A stretch of DNA of 60,024 nt. It comes from Candidatus Scalindua sp. Lineage in GTDB: Bacteria; Planctomycetota; Brocadiia; Brocadiales; Scalinduaceae. The stretch is taken from positions 1 through 60,024 of the forward strand of contig JAIQZU010000007.1 in the NCBI GenBank assembly GCA_021776915.1, written 5' to 3'. Below are positions 40,217 to 50,044 of this stretch, in pieces. The notes under the pieces are model-generated. The model searched no databases. It had not been told where the DNA came from and was given only the letters and a program-made list of their open reading frames with translations. The position numbers and the translations under genes were made by a program. Numbering within the stretch: position 1 is the stretch's first letter; every line of letters starts with the position of its first letter.

Positions 40217-41485
40217 CTACTTGTTTCCAGATAATAAATCCATACCCAAATCTACCGAACCTTCCAGGATGGCTAAAAGCTCTTTTTCATCTATTTCATC
40301 AAGATATTTTTTTATTGTCCTGCTTGACAACGGCTGATTCAGCATTTCTAATAACTCATTCTTCATTTGTTCATCATCCTTTACTTGCCCTGCAAGCCTG
40401 AGGAAATCGCCTATAAAATTTTCCTGGTTCACAAAATCTTCTGTTTTCTTGTCAGGTTTGATTAACAATCGTATTGATTCTGGAAAGATGAATGGGGCCT
40501 GGCTGAAAAACCGTTCAATCAGTATCTCCTTTGTTTCTTCTATTTTATCCGTCATTGTTAATTCATGGTAAAGTGAAGACGAACCTGTGAGTTTCCATCT
40601 TATAACAATTCCCTTTTCATCTCTGGTTAGATTGGAAAGCTCATCCTCACACTTGTCTGACAATAAATCAACTAACTCAAGCGATGTCGTAATTTTTTTT
40701 ATATTTACCTCTTCTTGTTTCCACAGAATATTTTGAACCGGTTTAAATTCATATGATGTTTTGTAGTTCGAATCAACCTTTATGAAATAACAGCCTCTGG
40801 GCCCGTCTTCATTTATATGCCTGCCCTGAATATTTCCGGGATAAAGTATGAACGGATCTTCGCAGATAACTTCCGGAGTATGAATATGTCCGAGTAACCA
40901 TAAGTCCATATTGCCTGCCCTCAGGTCACTTATTGTACAGGGAGAATAGGGAGCATATTCTTTTCTTGCACCTACATTTGCATGGAGCAGACCGATAGAA
41001 ACAGTATCTTCTTCACTGGCGTGAAATTCCAGAGAGAGGTTTTCTTTTACATCTCTTACCTTGTAACTTATTCCATAGATTGTAGTAATTACCTTGCCGT
41101 CTTTTTTGATTGGAACCTTTTCTACCTTATCGCCTGCAAGCAGGTGTACATTATTTGGGAATCTTATTTCTGTCAACCAATCTGATAAAGGGTCGTGATT
41201 ACCGGCAACGATGATAGCGGGTATCTTTGCCTTATGCAGTCTTTCAAATTGATCCCTCAGCAGGATTTGTGCACACAGGCTTCTGTCAGCGCCATCAAAT
41301 GTATCGCCCCCAATCGTCAGGAAGTCAACTTTTTCTGCCAGGCAAAGATCTATTATTTTAACAAACGCCTCGTTAGTGGCATGTTTGAACCGATCTGCCA
41401 ATGCCGGCTCCTTCGTGGTAAGGCCCTGAAAAGGGCTGTCCAGATGCAGGTCGGCGCAGTGTATGAATTTAATTATTGGTATCAA
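40217..41485 (-). CDS. SbcD/YhaO-type metallophosphoesterase DNA nuclease
   Basis: A 422-residue protein of the Mre11/SbcD superfamily. Phosphoesterase motifs: KFIHCADLHLDSPFQGL (residues about 6-22), FLTIGGDTFDGADRS, IIVAGNHDPLSDW and LWLLGHIHTPEV with LYPGNIQGRHINE. The length and the LDSPFQGL motif match the YhaO-like branch more than classical SbcD. Such proteins usually pair with an SbcC/YhaN ATPase, which is not adjacent here. It is probably involved in double-strand-break end processing. It lies downstream of gpmI, separated by a palindromic element. Confidence 0.85.
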   Translation of the reverse strand: MIPIIKFIHCADLHLDSPFQGLTTKEPALADRFKHATNEAFVKIIDLCLAEKVDFLTIGGDTFDGADRSLCAQILLRDQFERLHKAKIPAIIVAGNHDPLSDWLTEIRFPNNVHLLAGDKVEKVPIKKDGKVITTIYGISYKVRDVKENLSLEFHASEEDTVSIGLLHANVGARKEYAPYSPCTISDLRAGNMDLWLLGHIHTPEVICEDPFILYPGNIQGRHINEDGPRGCYFIKVDSNYKTSYEFKPVQNILWKQEEVNIKKITTSLELVDLLSDKCEDELSNLTRDEKGIVIRWKLTGSSSLYHELTMTDKIEETKEILIERFFSQAPFIFPESIRLLIKPDKKTEDFVNQENFIGDFLRLAGQVKDDEQMKNELLEMLNQPLSSRTIKKYLDEIDEKELLAILEGSVDLGMDLLSGNK

Positions 41486-41550
41486 TATTTATCACTCCAT
41501 TTTAGACAAAAAGTAAAAAAAATCAGGTCACTATCGCAACAAGAGACTAT

Positions 41551-41597
41551 CCTTCGACTCCGCTCAGGATGACGTCACACTGAGCGGAGTCGAAGTG
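41551..41597. repeat. Palindromic CTTCGACTCCGCTCAG element, copy 4
   Basis: Identical over 47 bases to copy 3 and with the same orientation; identity extends a few bases on both sides (ACTAT before, TTA after). It lies just downstream of the gpmI stop. Confidence 0.88.
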
Positions 41598-43157
41598 TTA
41601 TGACTTATTTGAGATTATCAAATTATTACTGGTCATTTCTGCAGGTTTCTCTATTCCTAATACATATAAGATAGTGGGCGCTATGTCTGAGAGGGTGCCT
41701 CTTTCAATTAACTTTATGTTTTTATGGTCTTCGGCAACATAAATAAATTCGACGGGGTTCTTTGTGTGGGATGTTTTTGGTATACCTGTTTTGTAGTCTA
41801 TCATTTCCTCTGCGTTTCCATGGTCAGCAGTAATCATGGCGATCTTATTTTTTGACAAAATTGTATCAACAAGGGTTCCGACGCATTCATCGACAACCTC
41901 CACCGCTTTTTTTGCAGCTTCGTAGTCACCTGTGTGGCCAACCATGTCGCAATTGGCCAGGTTTATGACCATAAGACTGAATTCGTTTGAGTTAATTCTT
42001 TTGACAGCCTCGTCTGTAACGTCATACGCATTCATTTCAGGGTGGTCGGCAAATGTGGCGGGATCGAAAGTGCCTGTAATCTCTGTTTGCTCTTCACCAG
42101 GAAAGGGTTTAGTGCTTTTACCATTGAAAAAGGAGGTTACGTGCCTGAACTTCTGTGTCTCAGACAGGCGAATCTGTTTCAGGCCTTTTTTGCTCAGAAT
42201 TTCACCAAGCAGGTTGTCCATTCCTCCCCTGTCATCCATAGGTTCCAGGATGTTATAAGGAAATGTATCGTAATATCTGGTGAGGCCGCAATAAACTATA
42301 TCAAATTTTTTCCATCTTTTCCCCGGGTAATCATCTTCAATAAACGCCATTGTTAACTGAATCGCCCTGTCCTGTCTATAGTTGAAGTGAATAACGGAAT
42401 CCCCGTCTTTTATTCCCTCATAATCTCCAACGATCAGGGGTTGAATATATTCGTCAAACATATCCTTGTCATTAGGAGTTCTGGTTTTGTAGGCATCCTG
42501 TATTGCATCTTCTATATTTTCTACCCTTGTCCCCTGTCCCTTTGTAATTGCATTGTATGCAGTTGTCGTAAGCTGCCAGTTTTTGCCTCTGTCCATAGCA
42601 TAGTATCTGCCAATAATGGTAGCAATTTTACCGATTTTGTATTCTTCTATTTTTTCTTTTAAGGCGCCAATATATTCTAGTGTACTTTTAGGGGCGGTGT
42701 CTCGTCCATCAGCAAAGAAATGGATATACAGCTTCTTAACACCCTGCTCCTTTGCGTATTTCATAATTGCAAACAAATGATCCTGGTGTGCGTGTACGCC
42801 TTCATCCTGTACGAGACCCATAAGGTGGAGCGCTGAATTACTATCAAGAACATTCTTAATGGCTTTCTGAAAAACAGGACTATCAAAAAAAGAGCCATCC
42901 TGGATGTCGCTCATTATCTTCGTCATCTCCTGTTCTACAATTCTGCCGGCGCCCATGTTGAGGTGGCCGACTTCGGAAGACCCCTGATAGCCCTCCGGTA
43001 AGCCGACGGACTCACCTGATGCTTCAAGTATTGTATTTGGATATTCTTTCAGGAGTAAATCTGTATTTGGTGTATGTGCGTTTTTAACAGCATTGTATTC
43101 GGGATCAGGGTTTATACCCCAACCGTCTCTGATTATGAGAACAATAGATTTTTGCAT
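41598..43157 (-). CDS. gpmI: 2,3-bisphosphoglycerate-independent phosphoglycerate mutase
   Basis: A 519-residue, two-metal alkaline-phosphatase-fold mutase interconverting 3- and 2-phosphoglycerate. Motifs: VLIIRDGWGINPDPEYNAVK, then SSEVGHLNMGAGRIV with the phosphorylated-Ser region PEGYQGSSEVGH, HFFADGRDTAPKST, NFRxDR-like HFNYRQDRAIQLT, MVINLANCDMVGHTGDY and MITADHGNAEEM. It starts 15 bases after the GNAT-korC stop, so it is the last clear member of the suc-kor operon. Confidence 0.95.
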   Translation of the reverse strand: MQKSIVLIIRDGWGINPDPEYNAVKNAHTPNTDLLLKEYPNTILEASGESVGLPEGYQGSSEVGHLNMGAGRIVEQEMTKIMSDIQDGSFFDSPVFQKAIKNVLDSNSALHLMGLVQDEGVHAHQDHLFAIMKYAKEQGVKKLYIHFFADGRDTAPKSTLEYIGALKEKIEEYKIGKIATIIGRYYAMDRGKNWQLTTTAYNAITKGQGTRVENIEDAIQDAYKTRTPNDKDMFDEYIQPLIVGDYEGIKDGDSVIHFNYRQDRAIQLTMAFIEDDYPGKRWKKFDIVYCGLTRYYDTFPYNILEPMDDRGGMDNLLGEILSKKGLKQIRLSETQKFRHVTSFFNGKSTKPFPGEEQTEITGTFDPATFADHPEMNAYDVTDEAVKRINSNEFSLMVINLANCDMVGHTGDYEAAKKAVEVVDECVGTLVDTILSKNKIAMITADHGNAEEMIDYKTGIPKTSHTKNPVEFIYVAEDHKNIKLIERGTLSDIAPTILYVLGIEKPAEMTSNNLIISNKS

Positions 43158-43172
43158 ATCTTAAATGTTTTT

Positions 43173-44171
43173 TTAATCCCTGTAAGTATAGCCAAATTTT
43201 ACTGCACGGGTATTTTCATCCAGGAATTTTGAGCGAAATTCTGATCCAAAATCTACCTTTTCGATTTTAATCCCAATTATGTTGAGCAATTTTCCTAATG
43301 CTATCATATTCACAAATACAGGGCTATGGAATTCGTCCATGGCAATTTTGGCAAAAGGCATTGTCTCCGGCATAAGATATAAGAGATCGCTATCATATGC
43401 GGTTTCTTCGACGATTAGTTCTTTGGCATTAATCTGCCCCTTCTTGCTTTTTGATAAGCAGACGCCCAGATCAGCTTTATTAAAGAAAGGGGTTTCTATC
43501 TTTTCGTCAGAATAGATCAATTCCGCCGTTATTTCTCCTCCGCGTACGGCGGTACCATAAATAATATTAAGTGATACCTCTTTTCCAATTTTGGCCAGTA
43601 TATTACCAAGGGTATGTGCCATGAGTTTTATACCCTGCCCTGCTTCACCGGCAAGTACTATTTTTTTTGCTATTTTTTTGGAAGGTACCGGCGCTAATGT
43701 TTTTTCCATTAAAACTATGTTGATACCAAAAAACTGTTCGTCAATATATGATTTTTCTTCAAAACCAAATTCTTTTAACAGTTTGTATGCTCCTTTCTCT
43801 TTCGGATAAGCAAATACTCTTGCTACGTGGCATGACATTTTTATAAATTGTTTAATCGTTTTGTCCATAAGCCTTTTTGCATATCCTTTTTTCCTGTATT
43901 CTGACTTGACTCCTAACCATTGGATATTGCCAATGCCGTCAGAGACCAGCGCAAACATAAAGCTGACGACCTCTTCTCCCGACTTTCCCACTAAGTAGAT
44001 GTAATCTTTATCGTTTAACTGTTCCTTGACCTTCTCTACAGGATGAGTTGCTTTATAATGCGAACGTTCCATGTCAGAGCTGTCAGTGTGCAATTCGTCA
44101 ACTATTGCTTTAAATAGCTCTACGGTATCCTCGACTTCAAACTCCTCAAGTGTCTTTATTTCGTATTTCAT
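43173..44171 (-). CDS. GNAT acetyltransferase domain fused to 2-oxoacid:ferredoxin oxidoreductase gamma subunit
   Basis: A 332-residue fusion. Residues about 1-155 are a GNAT domain (IQWLGVKSEYRKKGYAKRLM is the acetyl-CoA loop; GAYKLLKEFGFEEKSYI follows). Residues about 165-332 are the KorC/PorG gamma subunit (KKIVLAGEAGQGIKLMAHTL, IIYGTAVRGGEITAELIYSD, PVFVNMIALGKLL). No stop or start separates them, and the start overlaps korB by four bases (ATGA). The gamma part should complete the KorAB(D) enzyme. The GNAT part could acetylate the complex or react with its CoA thioester product, but that is speculation. Confidence 0.85.
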   Translation of the reverse strand: MKYEIKTLEEFEVEDTVELFKAIVDELHTDSSDMERSHYKATHPVEKVKEQLNDKDYIYLVGKSGEEVVSFMFALVSDGIGNIQWLGVKSEYRKKGYAKRLMDKTIKQFIKMSCHVARVFAYPKEKGAYKLLKEFGFEEKSYIDEQFFGINIVLMEKTLAPVPSKKIAKKIVLAGEAGQGIKLMAHTLGNILAKIGKEVSLNIIYGTAVRGGEITAELIYSDEKIETPFFNKADLGVCLSKSKKGQINAKELIVEETAYDSDLLYLMPETMPFAKIAMDEFHSPVFVNMIALGKLLNIIGIKIEKVDFGSEFRSKFLDENTRAVKFGYTYRD

Positions 44172-44905
44172 TTTATAATTCCAATCTCACTGTGTTCTAA
44201 TACACTTGCCTTATTGTTAATTTTATATTTATCTTTGTAGGACATTAACATTTCATAAGAATTCTTAAAGCCTCGCCTACGCCCGTCATTTGTAATACAT
44301 TGACTCTTTATCTCTACAAATGAAAATCCTTTGTGTTGTAATGCCTCAAAAATACATTTCATTGCATGGTTAAAATGGAATGTAGTAGAACGGGCATAAT
44401 AGCAGTTGTGTGCCGTGACAATAGCCTGTACATTGACAGGTGTATCTACATTCCCGCGTGGTGTAGTTAGTGTCTTTGAGCTTAGTTCAGTCGTGGGAGA
44501 GCATTGGCCGCCTGTCATACCGTAAATAGCATTTGAAATGCATATTACTGTGATGTCTGTGTTTCTTCTGGAGGCATGCAGGAGGTGATTCCCTCCGATT
44601 CCGAACAGGTCACCATCACCACTGATGACCATTACATTTAATTCTTCATTTGCCAGCTTAATTCCCTCGGCTACGGGGAGCGCTCTTCCGTGTGCAGTAT
44701 GTACTGAATCAAGATCAAAAAATCCGGCGCTTCTTCCGGAACAACCAATACCTGATACCATAACGGTTCCTTTTTTAGGAAAATTCAGTTTCTCCATAGC
44801 AAGGCAGGAAAGTTTAAGAATGATTCCGTTGCCGCATCCGGGACACCACTGGTGTGGTAATCTTTCCTGTTTAAGATAATTAAGATAAGTAAGTTCTTTG
44901 GTCAT
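44168..44905 (-). CDS. korB: 2-oxoglutarate:ferredoxin oxidoreductase, beta subunit
   Basis: A 245-residue TPP-binding subunit: HQWCPGCGNGIILKL near the start (Fe-S/TPP region), GIGCSGRSAGFFDLDSVHTA, VISGDGDLFGIGGNHLLHAS (the GDGD...N metal-TPP motif) and NAIYGMTGGQCSPTT. It sits between korA and the gamma fusion with ATGA overlaps on both sides, so the three subunits are translationally coupled. The reaction interconverts 2-oxoglutarate with succinyl-CoA and CO2 using ferredoxin. Confidence 0.92.
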   Translation of the reverse strand: MTKELTYLNYLKQERLPHQWCPGCGNGIILKLSCLAMEKLNFPKKGTVMVSGIGCSGRSAGFFDLDSVHTAHGRALPVAEGIKLANEELNVMVISGDGDLFGIGGNHLLHASRRNTDITVICISNAIYGMTGGQCSPTTELSSKTLTTPRGNVDTPVNVQAIVTAHNCYYARSTTFHFNHAMKCIFEALQHKGFSFVEIKSQCITNDGRRRGFKNSYEMLMSYKDKYKINNKASVLEHSEIGIIK

Positions 44906-45921
44906 TTTTTCCTCTTGATTCTCCTTAGTTTTGTTCCTATCTCATTTAAATCTATTTTGCCCCCCAGGATTGGGATAAACTTAATCTCACGATGCAGCAA
45001 CCGCTCAATCTCATTTGCATATTGTCCTGTGTTCATCTCCATCACGATAATTTCCTTATATTTTTTTGCTATCTGTTTGATTTTCTCAACTATCGGAAAA
45101 ATCCTTACAGGCCTGTAAATTGCGAAGTCTTCCTTAAAGTTATATGCAGCCCTGGACAATGCACCGTATGTTATCAAGAGGGTGTCTGAAGACCTGTTTT
45201 TAATATATTCGTAATTATTGTACTTCCTGGATACTTTTTTCTGTTTTGTCTCTAAATGTTTTATTAGCTTTTTGTGTACTTCCGGATCAGATGTTACAGG
45301 CATTGAATCCTTATGAGTAAGACCTGTGAAGTGTCTATTGGACGTTCCCAGTGGGGCTAAAGTTCTTTTAGATACCGGATAATCAGCTTCCTCAATAGTC
45401 TCGTAAAGGTGGCCGACATAACCGTCACTTAAAAGTATTACAGGGCTGAGCGATTCTTCAGCAGCATTAAATGCGTAGAATGTAAATTCATATAGTTCAG
45501 CAACCGAGTTCGGATAAAAGACTATGGGAAAGTAGTCACCATGACTGCCATATTTACATTGCATGATATCACCCTGAGCGGGAAATGTCGGCATTCCCGT
45601 GCTTGGGCCAACTCGTTGAACATTTACAATTACGAGAGGTACTTCCATCATGTGTGCATGGCCGATACTTTCCTGCATAAGAGAAAAGCCAGGTCCTGAT
45701 GTTGACGTCATGGCTTTTGCACCTGCCAGAGAGGCGCCGATAATTGTATTGACTGAGGCAATCTCGTCTTCCATCTGCAATACTTTGACTGCCTTTTTAT
45801 TAACCAGTTCATGCAGAATCTCTGATGCAGGCGTAATAGGATATCCGGCAAAGAAATTTAAACCGGCCTTTACGGCAGCCAAGGCTATTGCCTGATTACC
45901 CTGTAGGAGTTTTTTTGTCAT
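44902..45921 (-). CDS. korA: 2-oxoglutarate:ferredoxin oxidoreductase, alpha subunit
   Basis: A 339-residue subunit: LLQGNQAIALAAVKAGLNFF, AGYPITPASEILHELV (the YPITPSS-type substrate motif), SVNTIIGASLAGAKAMTSTS, GPGFSLMQESIGHA and QRVGPSTGMPTFPAQGD. These features separate 2-oxoglutarate and similar enzymes (Kor/Oor) from pyruvate enzymes. The start overlaps the ferredoxin gene by 26 bases. Placement after sucCD supports 2-oxoglutarate as substrate. Confidence 0.92.
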   Translation of the reverse strand: MTKKLLQGNQAIALAAVKAGLNFFAGYPITPASEILHELVNKKAVKVLQMEDEIASVNTIIGASLAGAKAMTSTSGPGFSLMQESIGHAHMMEVPLVIVNVQRVGPSTGMPTFPAQGDIMQCKYGSHGDYFPIVFYPNSVAELYEFTFYAFNAAEESLSPVILLSDGYVGHLYETIEEADYPVSKRTLAPLGTSNRHFTGLTHKDSMPVTSDPEVHKKLIKHLETKQKKVSRKYNNYEYIKNRSSDTLLITYGALSRAAYNFKEDFAIYRPVRIFPIVEKIKQIAKKYKEIIVMEMNTGQYANEIERLLHREIKFIPILGGKIDLNEIGTKLRRIKRKK

Positions 45922-46111
45922 CTTTAGTATCTATAATGAGCGCCATGTCCGGACAATATCTTTCACATTGCAGGCATGCAATGCATTTTCCAAACTCTTT
46001 GAGTTTATTGTGATTTATTTCATAATTCTGTACAGGGCATATTTTGACGCAAATGCCGCATAATTTACATCTTTTGTGATTTATATGAACAATTCCCTTT
46101 TTCTTAGCCAT
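45896..46111 (-). CDS. korD: 2x[4Fe-4S] ferredoxin subunit of the 2-oxoglutarate oxidoreductase
   Basis: A 71-residue protein with two clusters: CKLCGICVKICP and CIACLQCERYCP. It is the delta (ferredoxin-like) subunit that passes electrons from the TPP subunit outward. It lies between sucD and korA, and the end of the gene overlaps the korA start. Confidence 0.9.
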   Translation of the reverse strand: MAKKKGIVHINHKRCKLCGICVKICPVQNYEINHNKLKEFGKCIACLQCERYCPDMALIIDTKDDKKTPTG

Positions 46112-46163
46112 TCGTCAATATGTAAATAAGCCATACGGAAAAGCATACTGAAGGCTGACGCAG

Positions 46164-47033
46164 TCAGCTTATCATCTTCTCAACCGTTTCTCCGATATCT
46201 GCCGGACTGTCTACAACGGTGACGCCGGAATTTCTTAAACATGAAACTTTTTCTGCAACAGTACCTTTCCCTCCGGCAATAATAGCTCCGGCATGGCCCA
46301 TCCTTTTGCCCTCCGGCGCTGTCAGCCCGGCGATGAAACTTATTACGGGCTTGGTTACTTCCATCTTTATAAATTCTGCCGCTTCTTCCTCTGCACTTCC
46401 GCCAATCTCGCCGATCAGGACTATTGCTTCGGTGTTGCTGTCCTCCTGGAAGAGCTTCAGAACGTCTATAAATGTTGTTCCGATAACAGGGTCCCCGCCT
46501 ATTCCAATACACGTTGACTGTCCGATATTTCTTTGTGTTAATTGCCACACGGCTTCGTAGGTCAGTGTGCCGCTTCTTGACACAACACCTACTGCTCCCG
46601 GTGCATGAATGTAACCCGGCATAATTCCGATCTTCGATTCTCCCGGAGTAATAACTCCCGGACAGTTAGGTCCTATCAGGCGTGCGGTTTTGGTATTGAG
46701 ATAAGCTTTCACTTTTAACATGTCAATGGTTGGAATTCCTTCTGTAATGCAGATGATTAATTTAATCTCAGATTCTGCGGCTTCAATGATTGCATCCGCA
46801 GCGAATGGTGCCGGTACATAAATTATGGATGTGTCGCATCCGGTTTTTTCTACAGCTTCTTTCATAGAGTCAAATACAGGAACATCGCAAACCCTGGAGC
46901 CTCCCTTTCCGGGAGTAACGCCTGCAAGGATTTTTGTGCCATATTCCAGCATGTGTTCCGTATGAAACATTCCTGACTTGCCTGTAATTCCCTGGCAGAT
47001 TACTTTAGTGTCTTTATTTATTAAAATACTCAT
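46164..47033 (-). CDS. sucD: Succinyl-CoA synthetase, alpha subunit
   Basis: A 289-residue subunit: [20 protein letters not shown] (CoA-binding Rossmann), [54 protein letters not shown] and [20 protein letters not shown] with the phosphohistidine. It overlaps sucC by four bases. With SucC it interconverts succinyl-CoA and succinate with ATP or GTP. Confidence 0.95.
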   Translation of the reverse strand: MSILINKDTKVICQGITGKSGMFHTEHMLEYGTKILAGVTPGKGGSRVCDVPVFDSMKEAVEKTGCDTSIIYVPAPFAADAIIEAAESEIKLIICITEGIPTIDMLKVKAYLNTKTARLIGPNCPGVITPGESKIGIMPGYIHAPGAVGVVSRSGTLTYEAVWQLTQRNIGQSTCIGIGGDPVIGTTFIDVLKLFQEDSNTEAIVLIGEIGGSAEEEAAEFIKMEVTKPVISFIAGLTAPEGKRMGHAGAIIAGGKGTVAEKVSCLRNSGVTVVDSPADIGETVEKMIS

Positions 47034-48199
47034 TTTCTATCATTTACTGCTTTAATTATCTTCTCAGATGCGTCTTTCATACTATTGGCAAAGATAATGT
47101 GAAGATCGGGATTGTCTAATATTTTTCTTGCGATTTCAACATTCGTACCTTCCAATCTGACTACGAGAGGTACTTTAATGTTAACTTTTTCTATGGCATG
47201 GATAATTCCTTCGGCGATAACGTCGCATTTCATTATGCCGCCGAAGATATTTACCAATACGCCTTCAACCTTAGGGTCTGTAAAGATTAACTCAAAAGCG
47301 GTTTTGACTCTTTCAACAGGAGCATCACCTCCCACATCCAGGAAATTAGCGGGTGAGCCGCCATGAAGTTTAATAATATCCATTGTAGCCATTGCCAGGC
47401 CGGCGCCGTTAACTAAACAACCTATATTTCCTTCAAGCCCGATGTAACTCAATCCTGCTTCTGAGGCCATGCTTTCTGTACTGCCAGCATCTAAAGAGTT
47501 ATGTATTTCTTGAAACTCCTTATGGCGGAAAAGGGCATTATCATCGATGTCCATTTTTATGTCCAGGACAAATATCTCTTCATCCGGAGTTAAAACGAGG
47601 GGGTTTATTTCAAGAAGTGAACAGTCGTTTTCGATGAATATCTTAAACAGGTTTTTGAGCAGGTTAGATGCTTTTGTTAAAAGGGGTCCGGTCAAATTCA
47701 GATTAAACGCTATTTGACGTGCCTGAAAATCTCGAATACCGAGCATTGGATCGACTTGTTCTTTAAAAATCTTTTGAGGTGTTTTTGAAGCAACCTCTTC
47801 AATTTCTGTTCCCCCTTCTGTACTGCTTATTATGGTGATCTTCGATGTACTTCTGTCTATTGATATGGCGAGATATAACTCTTTTTTTATGTCAATGGCT
47901 TCTGCAATGAGAACCTTGTTTACCTCTATTCCCTCTTTTCCTGTCTGAGGAGTTATTAAACGAGAGCCGATAATGCTAGAAGTATAGTCTTTTACTTCGT
48001 CCAGCGTCTCAACTATCTTTACACCGCCGCCTTTTCCCCTGCCGCCTGCAAGGATTTGAGCTTTTATAACGCACCTTTTTACTCCCAATTGATTATATAC
48101 TTTTGCTGCCTCTTCTGCATCGGTTACCACTTCGCCTCTGGTAACATTTACATTATATTTGTGGAGGATGTTTTGTGCCTGATATTCGTAGAGTTTCAA
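47030..48199 (-). CDS. sucC: Succinyl-CoA synthetase, beta subunit
   Basis: A 389-residue ATP-grasp subunit: [80 protein letters not shown] and [20 protein letters not shown]. It is the first gene of the sucCD-korDAB(C)-gpmI operon. The 204 bases upstream (48200-48403) are shared with the divergent aldo/keto reductase gene and are AT-rich; I saw no consensus promoter there. Confidence 0.95.
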   Translation of the reverse strand: MKLYEYQAQNILHKYNVNVTRGEVVTDAEEAAKVYNQLGVKRCVIKAQILAGGRGKGGGVKIVETLDEVKDYTSSIIGSRLITPQTGKEGIEVNKVLIAEAIDIKKELYLAISIDRSTSKITIISSTEGGTEIEEVASKTPQKIFKEQVDPMLGIRDFQARQIAFNLNLTGPLLTKASNLLKNLFKIFIENDCSLLEINPLVLTPDEEIFVLDIKMDIDDNALFRHKEFQEIHNSLDAGSTESMASEAGLSYIGLEGNIGCLVNGAGLAMATMDIIKLHGGSPANFLDVGGDAPVERVKTAFELIFTDPKVEGVLVNIFGGIMKCDVIAEGIIHAIEKVNIKVPLVVRLEGTNVEIARKILDNPDLHIIFANSMKDASEKIIKAVNDRK

Positions 48200-48403
48200 T
48201 GGCAGTCCTGATCTTTAGATTGCTTTGTCATGTTGTTACCTCATAATTGTGAGGCATTCTACAATTCTTTTTTATGTTGTTAATTTAGTTTGCAAATGTT
48301 TAGAATTAACTAATATTCGATTCTACTTATCACTTAGAAATATGTCAAGGTGAAAGGCAACGTGTGGAAGAGATAACCGCTTCCAAATTAAGGAGGTAAA
48401 AGT

Positions 48404-49231
48404 ATGAATAATAGTGAAAAATTTCCTTCATTTATCTATGGCACTGCATGGAAAGAAGATGCTACTGCTGAGCTTGTAAATATGGCCGTTTCCAATGGAT
48501 TTTCCGGCATCGATACCGCAAACCAACCCAGGCATTATCAGGAACACCTTGTGGGTGAGGCATTGTTGAAGTTGTCCGGAGATGGGATAAAACGAGAGGA
48601 TCTATTTCTCCAGTCCAAATTCACTCCAGCTGATGGGCATGATCATATAACCCCTTACGACCCTGCTGCCAACCTTACCACACAAGTGAAACAATCTTAT
48701 GAGAGTTCATTGAAAAATCTTCATACGGATTATCTGGATTCTTATCTCCTGCATGGTCCCTATTCTCATCCGGGCCTGGGGAATGAGGATTGGGAGGTTT
48801 GGAGTGCCATTGAAGAGTTATACAAATCAGGAAAAGCCAGATTCATTGGCATCAGCAATGTGAATGTTGAGCAGTTAAAACTCCTGACCGAAAAGGCTGA
48901 AATCAAACCTATGGTTGTTCAGAACAGATGCTTTGCATCTCAAGGCTGGGACAGGGAGGTGAGGGATTATTGCAAGGCTCACCATATTGTCTATGAAGGC
49001 TTTTCATTGTTGACTGCAAATCCTTTTGTTTTGCAAAATCCAGTGGTTCAGGATATTGCCAGAGAATTGGAAAGAACCCCCGAACAGGTAGTATTCAGGT
49101 TTTCAATACAAATAGGAATACTTCCCCTTACAGGCACAACAAGTGAACTGCATATGAAGGAAGATCTGCTGGTTAGGGAGTTTGAACTCGACAATGATGA
49201 TTTAAAAATGATAGAGATCATTGCAGCATAA
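48404..49231 (+). CDS. Aldo/keto reductase
   Basis: A 275-residue NADPH-dependent reductase of (alpha/beta)8 fold. Catalytic residues are suggested by GFSGIDTANQPRHYQEHLVG (Asp and Tyr), LFLQSKFTP (Lys) and YLDSYLLHGPYS (His). GKARFIGISNVNVEQLKLL and the C-terminal PLTGTTSELHMKEDL are the usual cofactor-side blocks. The substrate is unknown. AGGAGG lies 8 bases before the ATG. It may be cotranscribed with yajL, 65 bases downstream, in a carbonyl-stress pair. Confidence 0.9.
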   Translation: MNNSEKFPSFIYGTAWKEDATAELVNMAVSNGFSGIDTANQPRHYQEHLVGEALLKLSGDGIKREDLFLQSKFTPADGHDHITPYDPAANLTTQVKQSYESSLKNLHTDYLDSYLLHGPYSHPGLGNEDWEVWSAIEELYKSGKARFIGISNVNVEQLKLLTEKAEIKPMVVQNRCFASQGWDREVRDYCKAHHIVYEGFSLLTANPFVLQNPVVQDIARELERTPEQVVFRFSIQIGILPLTGTTSELHMKEDLLVREFELDNDDLKMIEIIAA

Positions 49232-49296
49232 ATAACTCAAAAAACCGGTGGCGAGAAAGAACATTTCATTTATTACCTTTTTGAAAGGAATATATT

Positions 49297-49851
49297 ATGT
49301 CAAAAAGAGTACTGGTTCCGATAGCGGATGGTTGTGAAGAGATTGAAACGGCGTGTATTGTTGACGTCTTGAGACGTGCGGAAGCTGATGTTACGGTTGC
49401 ATCAGTTGGCAAGTTGCAGGTTACTGCGTCAAGAGGCATGAAACTGGTTGCAGACAAATTAATATCAGAATGCGTTAATGATCCCTATGATCTGATTGTC
49501 GTGCCGGGCGGCATGCCCGGAGCGGAAAATTTGCGAGATTCGAAAGAACTGGTGGAAATGCTGAAACGCCAGCAACAGGACGGAAAATTGTTTGCGGCCA
49601 TATGCGCCTCTCCTGCAGTGGTGTTGCATCATCACGGCCTCCTGGCACAACGTAAGGCGACTGCGTATCCTGGCCTTGCCGAAGAATTTGAGAACACCGA
49701 AGCGATTGACTCCAGGGTAGTAGTGGACGGGAACTGTATTACCAGCCGTGCGCCAGGAACAGCTATGGAGTTTGCCCTGAAACTGGTAGAGATACTCTAC
49801 GGAGAGCAAAAAGCAACGGAGATAGCCCAATCCATGTTGGTTGATTGGTGA
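49297..49851 (+). CDS. yajL: DJ-1/PfpI family protein, YajL-like
   Basis: A 184-residue protein: KRVLVPIADGCEEIETACIV, DLIVVPGGMPGAENLRDS and the nucleophile elbow LFAAICASPAVVLHHHGLL with the reactive Cys (about residue 106), then ATAYPGLAEEFE. This matches the YajL/DJ-1 branch linked to oxidative and carbonyl-stress protection. The last 47 codons plus about 70 bases after the stop are repeated at 50791-51000, beyond the toxin-antitoxin cargo. Confidence 0.9.
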   Translation: MSKRVLVPIADGCEEIETACIVDVLRRAEADVTVASVGKLQVTASRGMKLVADKLISECVNDPYDLIVVPGGMPGAENLRDSKELVEMLKRQQQDGKLFAAICASPAVVLHHHGLLAQRKATAYPGLAEEFENTEAIDSRVVVDGNCITSRAPGTAMEFALKLVEILYGEQKATEIAQSMLVDW

Positions 49852-50044
49852 GGATATAACGCCTCATGTGAAAGGCTCAGAGTTCTTTGTAAACCATTGA
49901 AAATGAATTCGAACTCCGAACGTTTCACCTAAAAGTCCACCACCTATACGTTGTGTTAGCAAGAGAGGTTTTGAGTGCCAGCTTCAATAAATATTAAATC
50001 GTGAAGTTATTGGTGGTTAGCTTCATGCGATTGCTATCTTCTTT

